From assembly GCF_022026395.1 (NCBI RefSeq), contig NZ_CP041767.1:5210001-5274000 (forward strand): a stretch of 64,000 bases of DNA, read 5' to 3'. The first letter of the stretch is position 1; the number at the start of each line of letters is the position of its first letter. This document shows positions 50,475 through 59,603 of this stretch, one piece after another. The position numbers were made by a program, and so were the translations under genes. The notes under the pieces were generated by a model. It did no database searches and was not told where the DNA came from. It saw nothing but the letters and a program-made list of their open reading frames with translations. The DNA comes from Brevibacillus brevis (GTDB lineage Bacteria > Bacillota > Bacilli > Brevibacillales > Brevibacillaceae).

Positions 50475-53400
50475 TAATCGAACGCCCCCCCATAACCATT
50501 TAGAAGTACACGTTCCTTCGCTGTTCCTTTGTCGATTGTCACCCATAGATTAATAGCCCACTCGGGAGCTGTTTTATTCTTATTGGTGAACAAATAGCCT
50601 CGATTTCCCTTTACTGCCCCTGTGCAATCTTCCCATGTAGGTACATCATCTAAGTAGTTATTGCAGACTTTCACACTTTCAATGGACGAGCCTTCTGGCA
50701 AGTATCTTTCAAGTGTCACTAATACACGTAATGGCATACCGTCCAATGTGAAGTCTGCTTTAATATCTGGATTTCCGTACTCTAGCATAAATTCGATATG
50801 GGTCTCTTTTCGGGTGAATGTGTAGATCCGTTCGGATGAGATTCCCGCGCTGTCCGTGGGAACGATCTTGATTTGATGCTGAACGTCCAAGTCCAATCGA
50901 ATCCAAGCGTCATGGCTAATTTCAACTGTGTATACCTGTCCGGCTACGCCTGCAAACGACCTGATTTGTTTGCCGTTCAGATACTCGGTAAAAGTGAAAG
51001 TGTTGCCCTCTGGATCAGTGGCATGGTAGTTCACTGTTGGAGGTTGCATGAAGACGCCCAGGTCTTTATTCTCGTCATCAATAACTGGTGGGCGGTTCCA
51101 GACGACTCGGAACTTGCGTGTGACCTCCAAACTCTTACCCTGTTTATTGTCCTCTGCCCAAACTGTAAGGATGTGGTCAGTATTCTCGGCAAGGTCTATC
51201 CCATTAAGATCAGTTGTGCCAAGGTAAATACGCTTGTTTTTGTAAGTAAGAGTCTTATCAAACAAAATAGGCGTGCTACCATCCGATATGCTGGATGCAG
51301 CCGCCTGAGCAGGTCCATTATTCACTTTGTACCATACAGTGATGACGTTTCCTGCGTCCTCGTCTACAGTCTGACCGGATACCATGAGTGTCTTGTTTTC
51401 TGTCAGAGTTTGATTGTCAGGCGTGTTAAGTGTGACGGCAGGACGCTTATTGAGATTAAGCACTCCACGATACTTGACTGCATCTGTTGTCTGATAGATC
51501 GTCGGAGGAATGCTGAAATCAGTTGCAAACGACTGGTCATAGAACGTTGCTGGATTGGTGCCTACACGGTCGATAAATGGTCCGCTGAAAGACGTGAAAT
51601 CGTTGGTTGACTCGATCCGCTTAATGTAGCCGCCGTCTTCGTAGATGATAGTCAGCTTTCCGTTTTTGTCGGAAGTAATGCTGGGGTTTTTACCTGCGAC
51701 AAGTATCTTATGTGTTGCCCATTGAGAGCTATCTACAGAACTGGAATAACGAATCATTTCTGAAGGACTCGTAAAATCCGTACCATGCCATACGGCGTGT
51801 AGTTTTCCATTTGGTGATTTGATGACTTCTGGAGATGCCTGCGTGTGGGAAACACTATTATAAATAGAAAATGAATCACCCCAGTTAGTTCCATTGAACA
51901 ATCGCCCTTGCACATGTACCGATGCGAACACATAAGCTATTACAGGTCGTCCGTTTTTGTCAAAACACAAACTAGGAGATGTGTGGTCATATCCAGAAGC
52001 ATTGGTTGATGTTACCTGCACCGTTGCACTTGGTGTGCCCAGAGTTCCATCGGTGTTGATTGGAATGGAACCCGCGCGAACGTTGAAGCTGTCGGGATAG
52101 GTGACATTTTTTGTAGTATCTGACCACAACAATTTAGTTCCATCTGGACTTATAATGGTACTCACAGAAGCAATGGCGTTTTGTCCAGACTCGACCAACA
52201 CTTCTCCTGCATAGGTGAAGTTATCATAGGCGTAAATCCTTACATACTGGTTGTTGAAAGCAACCGCTAAGTAAATGAAGTTTCCAAACGCGGACAAAGA
52301 AATGCCTTGGATCGATGTGAAATTGAAGGAAAAAGCCAGAGACCACGTTGCTCCATTATCAAGCGACTGATACAAGTACCACTTATTAGAATCCCTAGAC
52401 AATCCCGCCATTTTTCCATTGGCAAGTCTCGAAGGTCTTGCCATTTTTGAAACAAGGTACCCTGAAGATACCACATTGACGGGTACGTAAATCTTTCCGT
52501 CCTCTTGTTGAAGCTTGAAGTTCCTCGTCTGCTTAGCTGAATCGTCCGTCCCGTCATTCGCCCAAACCAAAATCGATGACGCATCTGCTGGTAGCAAACC
52601 GGATACATCCGTCTGACCATCCCAGAAACGACCTTGTGAATAGGTCAGCGTCTTGCTAAATGGATTCGGATTTGAACCGTCAGATGTGCCAATGGCGATT
52701 GTCTGGGTTGGTCCACCGGCTATGGAGTATTTGACGGATAGTGCGCTCCCTGCCTCTACATCAGATACAGTGCCCTCCAGCTTGTACACGCTACCTTCCG
52801 CCAATGTTTGATTATTGGCAGGTGACGTGAGCGTCAGTGTTGGCGGGTTATTGACGATTGGTTCGAGTGCAACAAACATTGAAGAACCTGCACTAGCGCC
52901 AGATAGGGTACTCGTTGTCTCTTCCATCGTTTGTGTCCTGAGCATGTGCATATAGCGATATGCCGCTTGCTGTCTGTATCCCGAACTTATGTCATCGTAC
53001 GGCTCTGCATAGGAAAGTGGTTGCGTGAAGGTATTTGCTGTCCCTGCGTAAAAGTTGAACAATAACATCATAGCCTTGTCAACGCTCAGTGTTTTGGATG
53101 TTCCAGCATCGAACGGGTAATAGGCTGTTTGATCGGCAATTCCTCTGTAAGAGCTTTCTTTGATCGCTTTTACGTTTCTCAAAATCAAAGTCTTGGAATG
53201 CCATCCAATTGAAGAAGGCGAAGACAAGGCGACACTAGCCACTTCGGATGCAGCAAGGAATTTATATGCAAGTGTATACCTATGCCCGGATGGAGCTACA
53301 GCCTGCCTGATTATCTGCCAACCATTCGTTGGAGTAACTGTATAATCATATGTGATTACATGAATCAGCGCTAAATCCCCAGCCTGCGCTTGATATCCCG

Positions 53401-55339
53401 CGGGGAAATTAGGTATATGAGCAGAGGATTGGTTAGTCTGGTTGTTTGATGCATTACCCAAAAGCTCGACCTGTTTTTTGCCTGTTGTCGGGATGGAGTA
53501 GTCGATAGTGAGGGTTGGTTGGTTTCCTGTGCTGTCAAATGAATTATAAGTCGCGAGGGTGCTTAAAGTCGTCTCGTTCGCATCTTTCAAAAGTAACCCG
53601 TTATTCGCTGAACCGCTAACCCACGCCTGCACTAATGTTTTTACATCAAATGTTTTCCAATCGTTGCTCGGACCTAATGCTAATGAAGATGCGACTGTCG
53701 GATTGAAAGTAGGTGCTGTGTTCCATGTGGTCACGCCATCCCAAGGAGAAGTGACTTCGTGAATATTATGAGTCCTTGAAGGCGCGTTTCCGCCACCCTT
53801 ATATAGTCGCAGAGTTGCGCTATTGATAATAGCGTCGTTTGGTATTAATCCGAGATCAAATTTTAACAACGCTCGCTGTGTGGAACCCGAAGTGGTGTCA
53901 GACCCCACATATAAAACACCAGAACCACCGATGGCTGTTGTTGGATAATCTTGTTTGATGAAAGTGTCTACAGTAACAGAATTACTTTTCGTTAACATAA
54001 CAAGGTTTCCTTGTGCAAGGCCGAACACACCTTCAGTAGATGTTGTAACTCCACCTTTTCCGTCATTTGCAACGACTCTCCAATAGTACAAGCCAACCGC
54101 CCAGGATGTGCTGATTCCCTGCTTTGACGTTGCGCTTCCTACGCTGGCATTGTAGATATTCGATGCTCCTGCTGATGTGCCGACCTGCAAAGTATATGTG
54201 AGTGCGTCACCGTCAGTATCGCTTCCTGACCACTTGAAGTCAATGTCTGTGCCTTGCTTGATTGTTTGATTATTGGTAGGGCTGGTCAGTGTTAACGTTG
54301 GTGTTGAATTGTGTGAAATGGTAAACGAACCATTTGATTCATCCCAGAGGCTGTAATCAATGCCATCAAAAGCACGAATGCGTACATATGCTTGACTTGT
54401 TTGGGGTTCATTTGAAAAATCATAAGCATAAGAAGTAACGCCAGCACCAGTTAGTGAAATTAAATCCTTCCACGTAACCTTATTGTTCGTAGTAAGTTGT
54501 ATTTGGTACTTCAATCCTTCCGGAGCTACGTTACCTTCGTAAGTTATGGAGACTCTGCCAGTGACGGTTTGTTTCTTGCCTTGATGATCGATCACGTACC
54601 CACTTGGATATGTGGTTGTCAAACTTCCTTTGAGTAGTATGGGATATTGGTTAGTAGTTGATGCAACGATTGCCAATTTTGTTCCTTTGGCCAATTTGAC
54701 TGTAGGCGAAAGAGATATTGAGTACCATTGTGGAGACTCTGTTATGGTGACTGTTGTTTGTTTGTAAATTGTTGAATTAGGCAGTCCATCTGCTCCTACA
54801 CCCGTCAACATCAGTGTTGCAGAATTTTGACTGATACCATTGCTTGCAAGTAGCATTGCTACACTTTTAATACCGTACCAGTCATAATCAAAAGTGAACA
54901 CTTGGCCTACCAATGTTTCATTTGCAACATTAGCTGACTCTGACGTAGTAGTAAAAATTTCGAAATTACCTACAGGGTCACTTGAAGGGCTCCAGGTAAT
55001 TGTGTGTTGCTTGTTGATGACTTCTCCACCGTTCGGAGACATAACTACTGGAACTGTTGGCGCTAGATTTTTTAGTTGTCTATCGATATAAATAGTTGTA
55101 CTAGCGTTTTGTATTTGGAAATATTTGTACGTTGGATCAATCGGAATACTTAACTGATTGCTAGCAACGTCACTATAAACATAACGTACGTAATTTGGGG
55201 CTTCTCCATAGATTCCGTACGCAGCATAAAAAGCGCCGCTTCTAAGTTGGTACTGGTACTTCGTATGGTCTAAAGCAGGAAAAGCCACCATTGTGTTAGC
55301 AGATGCTCCAGTAGACCACCAGTTTAACTCCCAAGCCAT
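50474..55339 (-). CDS. Giant tail fibre / adhesin-like protein (1621 aa)
   Basis: The N-terminal 90 residues fit a tail-attachment region. A fibronectin/Ig-like domain follows (PTVPVVMSPNGGEVINKQHT), and the same Ig-like start (PTLTLTSPTNNQTI, PTLTLTSPANNQTL, PAVTLNTPDNQTL) occurs three more times. A DNRLRE domain lies at about 455-615 (VTVDTFIKQDYPTTAIGGSG, RALLKFDLG). A sialidase/BNR-like beta-propeller region occupies about 970-1270 (YQSLDNGATW, SPDGTKLLW). It holds the place of XkdV and probably recognises the target-cell surface. AT-rich codon use differs from the baseplate genes, suggesting separate acquisition. No signal peptide. Confidence 0.82.
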   Translation of the reverse strand: MAWELNWWSTGASANTMVAFPALDHTKYQYQLRSGAFYAAYGIYGEAPNYVRYVYSDVASNQLSIPIDPTYKYFQIQNASTTIYIDRQLKNLAPTVPVVMSPNGGEVINKQHTITWSPSSDPVGNFEIFTTTSESANVANETLVGQVFTFDYDWYGIKSVAMLLASNGISQNSATLMLTGVGADGLPNSTIYKQTTVTITESPQWYSISLSPTVKLAKGTKLAIVASTTNQYPILLKGSLTTTYPSGYVIDHQGKKQTVTGRVSITYEGNVAPEGLKYQIQLTTNNKVTWKDLISLTGAGVTSYAYDFSNEPQTSQAYVRIRAFDGIDYSLWDESNGSFTISHNSTPTLTLTSPTNNQTIKQGTDIDFKWSGSDTDGDALTYTLQVGTSAGASNIYNASVGSATSKQGISTSWAVGLYYWRVVANDGKGGVTTSTEGVFGLAQGNLVMLTKSNSVTVDTFIKQDYPTTAIGGSGVLYVGSDTTSGSTQRALLKFDLGLIPNDAIINSATLRLYKGGGNAPSRTHNIHEVTSPWDGVTTWNTAPTFNPTVASSLALGPSNDWKTFDVKTLVQAWVSGSANNGLLLKDANETTLSTLATYNSFDSTGNQPTLTIDYSIPTTGKKQVELLGNASNNQTNQSSAHIPNFPAGYQAQAGDLALIHVITYDYTVTPTNGWQIIRQAVAPSGHRYTLAYKFLAASEVASVALSSPSSIGWHSKTLILRNVKAIKESSYRGIADQTAYYPFDAGTSKTLSVDKAMMLLFNFYAGTANTFTQPLSYAEPYDDISSGYRQQAAYRYMHMLRTQTMEETTSTLSGASAGSSMFVALEPIVNNPPTLTLTSPANNQTLAEGSVYKLEGTVSDVEAGSALSVKYSIAGGPTQTIAIGTSDGSNPNPFSKTLTYSQGRFWDGQTDVSGLLPADASSILVWANDGTDDSAKQTRNFKLQQEDGKIYVPVNVVSSGYLVSKMARPSRLANGKMAGLSRDSNKWYLYQSLDNGATWSLAFSFNFTSIQGISLSAFGNFIYLAVAFNNQYVRIYAYDNFTYAGEVLVESGQNAIASVSTIISPDGTKLLWSDTTKNVTYPDSFNVRAGSIPINTDGTLGTPSATVQVTSTNASGYDHTSPSLCFDKNGRPVIAYVFASVHVQGRLFNGTNWGDSFSIYNSVSHTQASPEVIKSPNGKLHAVWHGTDFTSPSEMIRYSSSVDSSQWATHKILVAGKNPSITSDKNGKLTIIYEDGGYIKRIESTNDFTSFSGPFIDRVGTNPATFYDQSFATDFSIPPTIYQTTDAVKYRGVLNLNKRPAVTLNTPDNQTLTENKTLMVSGQTVDEDAGNVITVWYKVNNGPAQAAASSISDGSTPILFDKTLTYKNKRIYLGTTDLNGIDLAENTDHILTVWAEDNKQGKSLEVTRKFRVVWNRPPVIDDENKDLGVFMQPPTVNYHATDPEGNTFTFTEYLNGKQIRSFAGVAGQVYTVEISHDAWIRLDLDVQHQIKIVPTDSAGISSERIYTFTRKETHIEFMLEYGNPDIKADFTLDGMPLRVLVTLERYLPEGSSIESVKVCNNYLDDVPTWEDCTGAVKGNRGYLFTNKNKTAPEWAINLWVTIDKGTAKERVLLNGYGGAFD

Positions 55340-55398
55340 ACCCCTACCCCTTCCTTCCGCAAATGGCCGTTATTGCGACCGATTCCTGTTTCCACCAT

Positions 55399-55671
55399 TT
55401 ATACCTCCAACCGACTCTGAGCCTCGTTATAGTAACCCCGAATCACCCTGATAAAGCTAATAGTAGACAGGTCATCGTTGAAATTGTTGTGTACAAAACC
55501 GTCCGGCAAGGTAGATTCGATTGTATTCACTCGCACTTTCAGGTTCGAGACATCCGCTTTCAACACAGCTAGCTCCGCGTGGGCATCCGCAATACCTCGC
55601 TCCCAACGGTTAATGTCGTGTTCGGTAACCGGATCATCCTGCTTCCAGTCCGTTTTAGCTACATAAGACAC
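55399..55671 (-). CDS. Small tail-associated protein
   Basis: A 90-residue protein. It begins MSYVAKTDWKQDDPVTEHDI and has a central heptad segment (AHAELAVLKADVSNLKVRVN) that would form a coiled coil. The TDWKQDDPVTEHDINRWE start is common in proteins encoded beside phage tail-fibre genes of Bacilli. It probably joins fibre to baseplate. It begins one base after the stop of the preceding gene. Confidence 0.7.
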   Translation of the reverse strand: MSYVAKTDWKQDDPVTEHDINRWERGIADAHAELAVLKADVSNLKVRVNTIESTLPDGFVHNNFNDDLSTISFIRVIRGYYNEAQSRLEV

Positions 55672-55989
55672 TTACACCCCTCCTCTCGTTTCGATAACAA
55701 AGGTCAGGTTTACGAACTGCGCCCCGTTCATCTCAATGTTTCCTGTCTTCTCAGCAACGACCGCTCCCGTTCTGGTCCTCAACTTTGCGCTCGTGATGAC
55801 TGGCACACTGGCAACATGCTGGGCAGATACTTGTAATGCAATTCCGTCTTTTATGCCTGCAATCGGATGCGAAGTAATCTCCACAGCCTGGACAGGCACT
55901 GAAACTGAGCCGTTTATCAAAATGTCGCCACCCGACACCCTAGCCAGCAAGTCATTCCGGACGGTTTGAAGATAGCTTGGCAGGATCAT
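55672..55989 (-). CDS. Phage baseplate-region hypothetical protein (105 aa)
   Basis: A small protein predicted to be mostly beta strand (SVPVQAVEITSHPIAGIKDG, IALQVSAQHVASVPVITSAK). It overlaps the XkdU gene by four bases and touches the next gene, so it is part of the tail operon. I do not recognise the family. Confidence 0.65.
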   Translation of the reverse strand: MILPSYLQTVRNDLLARVSGGDILINGSVSVPVQAVEITSHPIAGIKDGIALQVSAQHVASVPVITSAKLRTRTGAVVAEKTGNIEMNGAQFVNLTFVIETRGGV

Positions 55990-56558
55990 TTCACGACCTC
56001 CTCGTAACGCTTGATTGGTGTCATCCCGACACGAAATTCACTGACCTTGTTATACTCCTTTATCCCGACGACTAATACATCTCGCAGCACGATCTTCTCC
56101 GACACAACAGGTTCAAAAGCGACTCCATTACAATGAACTGGCCTGATTCTCTCAACAGCTTGAACAGCATTCTTTGTATCGAATCGATCCTCAATCGGGT
56201 AGACGTACCGAATCACCTTTTTGCCGTAATCCTCGACCATCTGGACATGCTTGAATGACGAGGAACTCAAGCCAATTGCACGCAGCACGCTTGGGGTAAA
56301 TCCAAGATACGACCAGTGCTTTTGCTGGATATTCTTTCGCCGTTCCTCCACACTCAGCAATTGCTTTCTCCCGAAATAAATCCAATCCCAGACATCCAGC
56401 CCCCAAGTAGCTGACCATGGGCTAAACTGCTGTAGGATGTCCTCACGCTCCAAATTGAAAGCATCTACAACTGTCCCTGCACCTTCAAAGTGATATTCCG
56501 CCACTTTATTCTCGTACCATTGCGGCGGCAGCATCCGCCGATAGCGTTCTGGAATCAT
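55986..56558 (-). CDS. xkdU: XkdU/YmfQ-like baseplate protein (DUF2313)
   Basis: A 190-residue protein of the YmfQ (DUF2313) family, with the characteristic N-terminal helical region (RYRRMLPPQWYENKVAEYHF, then REDILQQFSPWSATWGLDVW) and a more variable C-terminus. It overlaps baseplate J by four bases. YmfQ-type proteins complete the baseplate wedge and carry the fibre. Confidence 0.82.
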   Translation of the reverse strand: MIPERYRRMLPPQWYENKVAEYHFEGAGTVVDAFNLEREDILQQFSPWSATWGLDVWDWIYFGRKQLLSVEERRKNIQQKHWSYLGFTPSVLRAIGLSSSSFKHVQMVEDYGKKVIRYVYPIEDRFDTKNAVQAVERIRPVHCNGVAFEPVVSEKIVLRDVLVVGIKEYNKVSEFRVGMTPIKRYEEVVK

Positions 56559-57370
56559 GTTGTCACCGCCATGGTTAGAGTCGATACAGAGTCAGCAGGC
56601 ACCGTCACATTCAATTCCGCGCCGTTTAAGGTGTAGCCCGTGAAATCTATTACACCATCCACGAAAAAGAGCGCTCCGATCTGCTGGTACACGATCTGGG
56701 AACGCCCTTTTAGGTAGGTTTTGATTTGTGTAGTAATTTGGTCTTTGATCTTCTCGAATTCCGCATCTGGTCGCAAAGCAAGTTTTACAGCGATAGTCAC
56801 CGGATAAACGTTCGCCGGCAGTACCTGCAAGTCGTGCAAGGCCTTACGTTTGTCTTCCAGCTTAGTTCGTACAATTGTAGCTAATTCCTGCCCCGCTGGG
56901 TTTCCTGACAGGTCAGTAATGTACACGTCGATGGATAGGTCGTGTCTCGTCTTTTCGATGGCGACGGCTCCGCCTACCCCGTCAACATTTCGTGCCCACC
57001 GCTCGTAATCTTGGCGTCTGCCGTCTCCTTCTTCTGTGCGGGCTCGATCAATGAGGCGTTGTCGGTAAGCATCGTCTGTCTCTCCCTCATTGCGAGACAA
57101 GCCGAAGAATACGCCCGTAGCATCCAGAAATTCCCCGTCTGCCCAGGGTAGAAACCGCTGGAGAAAACCGTACTCAAATAACTGCTGCTGATCGCTGATC
57201 TCCTCTGCGATCGGATAACCGAGGTCATAAAAGATTTCTCCCTCTTCCGTCGCTGGTGGCGTCTCTCCACGCTTTTGTGCTATCAACGCCATCCGATTTG
57301 CCATCCGCTGATAAATCTGATCCGGGGTTTCCCTGAGAATCGGCATTTCTGGTTTGTCTAACGTTGCCAT
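56555..57370 (-). CDS. xkdT: Baseplate J-like protein (XkdT)
   Basis: A 271-residue baseplate J (gpJ/gp6-like) protein. It has the N-terminal PDQIYQRMANRMALIAQKRG, a FLPWADGEFLDATGVFFGL block and the ANVYPVTIAVKLALRPDAEF region. It starts inside the XkdS gene (13-base overlap) and ends inside XkdU. It is the main wedge component. Confidence 0.9.
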   Translation of the reverse strand: MATLDKPEMPILRETPDQIYQRMANRMALIAQKRGETPPATEEGEIFYDLGYPIAEEISDQQQLFEYGFLQRFLPWADGEFLDATGVFFGLSRNEGETDDAYRQRLIDRARTEEGDGRRQDYERWARNVDGVGGAVAIEKTRHDLSIDVYITDLSGNPAGQELATIVRTKLEDKRKALHDLQVLPANVYPVTIAVKLALRPDAEFEKIKDQITTQIKTYLKGRSQIVYQQIGALFFVDGVIDFTGYTLNGAELNVTVPADSVSTLTMAVTT

Positions 57371-57792
57371 GTACTCACCTCCGTCCTAGTTGTCCCTCTC
57401 ATGCCCTCAATTTCGAGCGAAAAAATGACCCCATTGTTCTCAAACCGAATGTCTACCACTTCCGCACGCTCTATCTCATTGTGAGCCTCTAGCGCCTCTT
57501 GTGCTTGCGTCTTAATTGCTGGCAATGAAATGTCCGAGCGCATCCTTCCAGTATCGTATAGAAAGTCTACGCCGTATCGTTCCGAGTAAATCTCATACCG
57601 GAAACGACGCGTATTCAGGATTTTCTTTGCTGTCTCTTCCAAATACTCCGCATAGGTAGTCGTCCGCAAATAACGACCATCTGGCCCCTGCATCAATTGT
57701 TTAGTGGTCCAGTCGAATTTATATGTCCATGGAATCGGGTTATCTGGAGATTGAACCAGTTGTATTTCGTCTCCGTTCAGCTCTGGAAACAT
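57358..57792 (-). CDS. xkdS: XkdS-like baseplate protein (DUF2634)
   Basis: A 144-residue protein of the DUF2634 family from the ATG at 57792 (TAATG overlap with xkdR and GGTGG upstream). It has a FDWTTKQLMQGPDGRYLRTT motif and an RFRYEIYSERYGVDFLYDTG block, typical of gp25/lysozyme-like wedge proteins. Confidence 0.88.
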   Translation of the reverse strand: MFPELNGDEIQLVQSPDNPIPWTYKFDWTTKQLMQGPDGRYLRTTTYAEYLEETAKKILNTRRFRYEIYSERYGVDFLYDTGRMRSDISLPAIKTQAQEALEAHNEIERAEVVDIRFENNGVIFSLEIEGMRGTTRTEVSTWQR

Positions 57793-58040
57793 TACTCCAC
57801 CACCCCAAGCAGGAGGTATTGTTCGTTGTTGCATCGCAACAAGGCTACTTTTTTGCCCACATCTTCTGGCAACAATCGGGCAGAACGCAGTACAGACAGC
57901 TCATACGGCTCCAAGGGTGTAGGGTCCTCGTCCAACTTTACAGACAGAGGCGACAGCGACAAAAGCTTGCCAAACTCCCCTTGCGTATTCTCAATGCCGT
58001 CCTGCGCGTGCCCTCTCAGTTTTGCAATAACGGAATGCAT
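57792..58040 (-). CDS. xkdR: XkdR-like baseplate protein (DUF2577)
   Basis: An 82-residue DUF2577 protein: residues 30-45 (LSPLSVKLDEDPTPLE) form the first strands of a small barrel, and KVALLRCNNEQYLLLGVVE ends it. It sits between XkdQ and XkdS, as in PBSX. Confidence 0.88.
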   Translation of the reverse strand: MHSVIAKLRGHAQDGIENTQGEFGKLLSLSPLSVKLDEDPTPLEPYELSVLRSARLLPEDVGKKVALLRCNNEQYLLLGVVE

Positions 58041-58043
58041 CCC

Positions 58044-58997
58044 TTACGTCCTCCTTTCCAATTGGAGATCCATTGTGTATTGACCGCCCTGCCAGCGTAC
58101 CTGGCAGTTAGTGACGATCCAATCTGTGATGGTTTTATTGTCTTTTTCCATGATTTTTATGAGCCAACCAGCGCGTAGTCTAGCAGCATTCTCATCCTCG
58201 TGCCTAACCGAAATGGAGCGTGTCTTGGGAATTTTGGACAACTCTGCAAGCTGCTTGGCTGCCATTCCCGCTACATTTTTGTCCTCACCTGCGTCGATGA
58301 CTTTTTGCATGCGACCGATTTGTTTGACCAAGCTATCATTAGATTTCGTTGCACTGCTCACGACCCGATCATCCCGGTAGCGCTCTACTGTTACAACGGT
58401 GTATACATCCTCGATACTCTCTCCCGTCGAGCTACTTGCGAGTAAACTAGCCTTGAACATCGGGATAATACTGTTTTTCCCCTCAGGCAGTACCGTCAGC
58501 TTATCGCGCTGGTATTGCACGAAATAGCGGATGCCCGTCTTTTCATAGGCTTGCTCTGTCAGTGATGTAAAGAGAGACGTGTATGATTGTGATGAGATTC
58601 TCTCTTTGACCGTAAAGCCGAACGCCGGGCAGCTAAAATTGATACCTGCCGACTTGATAATTCGCGCAAGCTCTGTCCCTGCATCCCCGTCCAGCTTGAG
58701 TCTGGAAATTTCGTTTTTTTGCAAATACCAGCCGAGCTCGTATGCTGTTGCGGATAAATCTCCTGTCCGATCATCCCGGTCAAAACGAACGAGCGGGCCA
58801 TGGAAAAGCTGCTGGGATTCTTTTAGCTCTGCACCTGCAAAGAGCATCAAAAAACCCGCCGATTGCAACGGCGGGCCTTCCTTGATTCTCACATCACAGT
58901 TTTGAGCAATTTGTCCCCTGGCCGAGGACCAGGAGAGCTCGGTAACGGCTGGGGTCAGGTCATAGCGGGTCTGTTCTTTTCCGTAAATGACTTTCAT
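58044..58997 (-). CDS. xkdQ: XkdQ-like tail hub protein
   Basis: A 317-residue protein of the XkdQ/YqbQ family, equivalent to the tail hub (gp27/gpD-like). It has ELSWSSARGQIAQNCDVRIK near the N-terminus, HGPLVRFDRDDRTGDLSATA, and a C-terminal GWLIKIMEKDNKTITDWIVT barrel. The XkdR gene follows after three bases. Confidence 0.88.
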   Translation of the reverse strand: MKVIYGKEQTRYDLTPAVTELSWSSARGQIAQNCDVRIKEGPPLQSAGFLMLFAGAELKESQQLFHGPLVRFDRDDRTGDLSATAYELGWYLQKNEISRLKLDGDAGTELARIIKSAGINFSCPAFGFTVKERISSQSYTSLFTSLTEQAYEKTGIRYFVQYQRDKLTVLPEGKNSIIPMFKASLLASSSTGESIEDVYTVVTVERYRDDRVVSSATKSNDSLVKQIGRMQKVIDAGEDKNVAGMAAKQLAELSKIPKTRSISVRHEDENAARLRAGWLIKIMEKDNKTITDWIVTNCQVRWQGGQYTMDLQLERRT

Positions 58998-59012
58998 TTC
59001 GTCTGCCCTCCG

Positions 59013-59603
59013 TTACATTCTGTTTTCTCTTTCTAGCTTTTCGTGAATCTCTCTTTTCCTATCTTCCAACTTTTTGCTATCTATCCGTGGAGCCGCTTGC
59101 TGCTTCTTCGTCTTCTTTGCTACCTTCCCACTCGTGTTCGGGCGAGCTGGCTGCTGTTTCGTAATGACCGCCCCGGGGGATAGAAGCTGCGTCTGATTGC
59201 TCCACGTAATGAATTCGTCTTTGACAAACAGCGGCAGTTCAATCGTTCCGTGAAAATCGACGTTTTTTCCTTGGAATTTTCCGTCACATTGCCCGATGAG
59301 CACATTCCACGCCAAATCAAGCTCGTCTATAGTCAAAAGCGCTTCAGAGCCCGTTAAGCGATCCAATCCAGCAAGCCACTGTCTAGGCCCTTGATAGCCC
59401 TGTACCTCGATATAGGGAGCCGTGCTGTCTCCGGGTAAGATGAAGTCAAAGGAGATAGACTTTGGGCGTCTGGAAGAGATGCGGTTGCCGGACAATAATG
59501 TAATCGATGTCGTGCTTTCGATGTCGTTGCCATAGCCGCGAAACTGGATTTCCGCAGGTGTGACAGGAAATGTCAGCCTGTATTTGCCTTGAAGGCGGAT
59601 CAT
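59013..59603 (-). CDS. xkdP: XkdP-like tail protein without LysM domain
   Basis: A 196-residue protein. Residues 1-140 fit the N-terminal part of XkdP (LTFPVTPAEIQFRGYGNDIE, SFDFILPGDSTAPYIEVQGY). In XkdP a LysM peptidoglycan-binding domain follows; here the C-terminus is instead a basic, charged tail rich in Lys, Arg and Glu (KKTKKQQAAPRIDSKKLEDR). The ATG overlaps the stop of the tape measure gene (ATGA). Its place in the tail tip is inferred from gene order. Confidence 0.82.
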   Translation of the reverse strand: MIRLQGKYRLTFPVTPAEIQFRGYGNDIESTTSITLLSGNRISSRRPKSISFDFILPGDSTAPYIEVQGYQGPRQWLAGLDRLTGSEALLTIDELDLAWNVLIGQCDGKFQGKNVDFHGTIELPLFVKDEFITWSNQTQLLSPGAVITKQQPARPNTSGKVAKKTKKQQAAPRIDSKKLEDRKREIHEKLERENRM

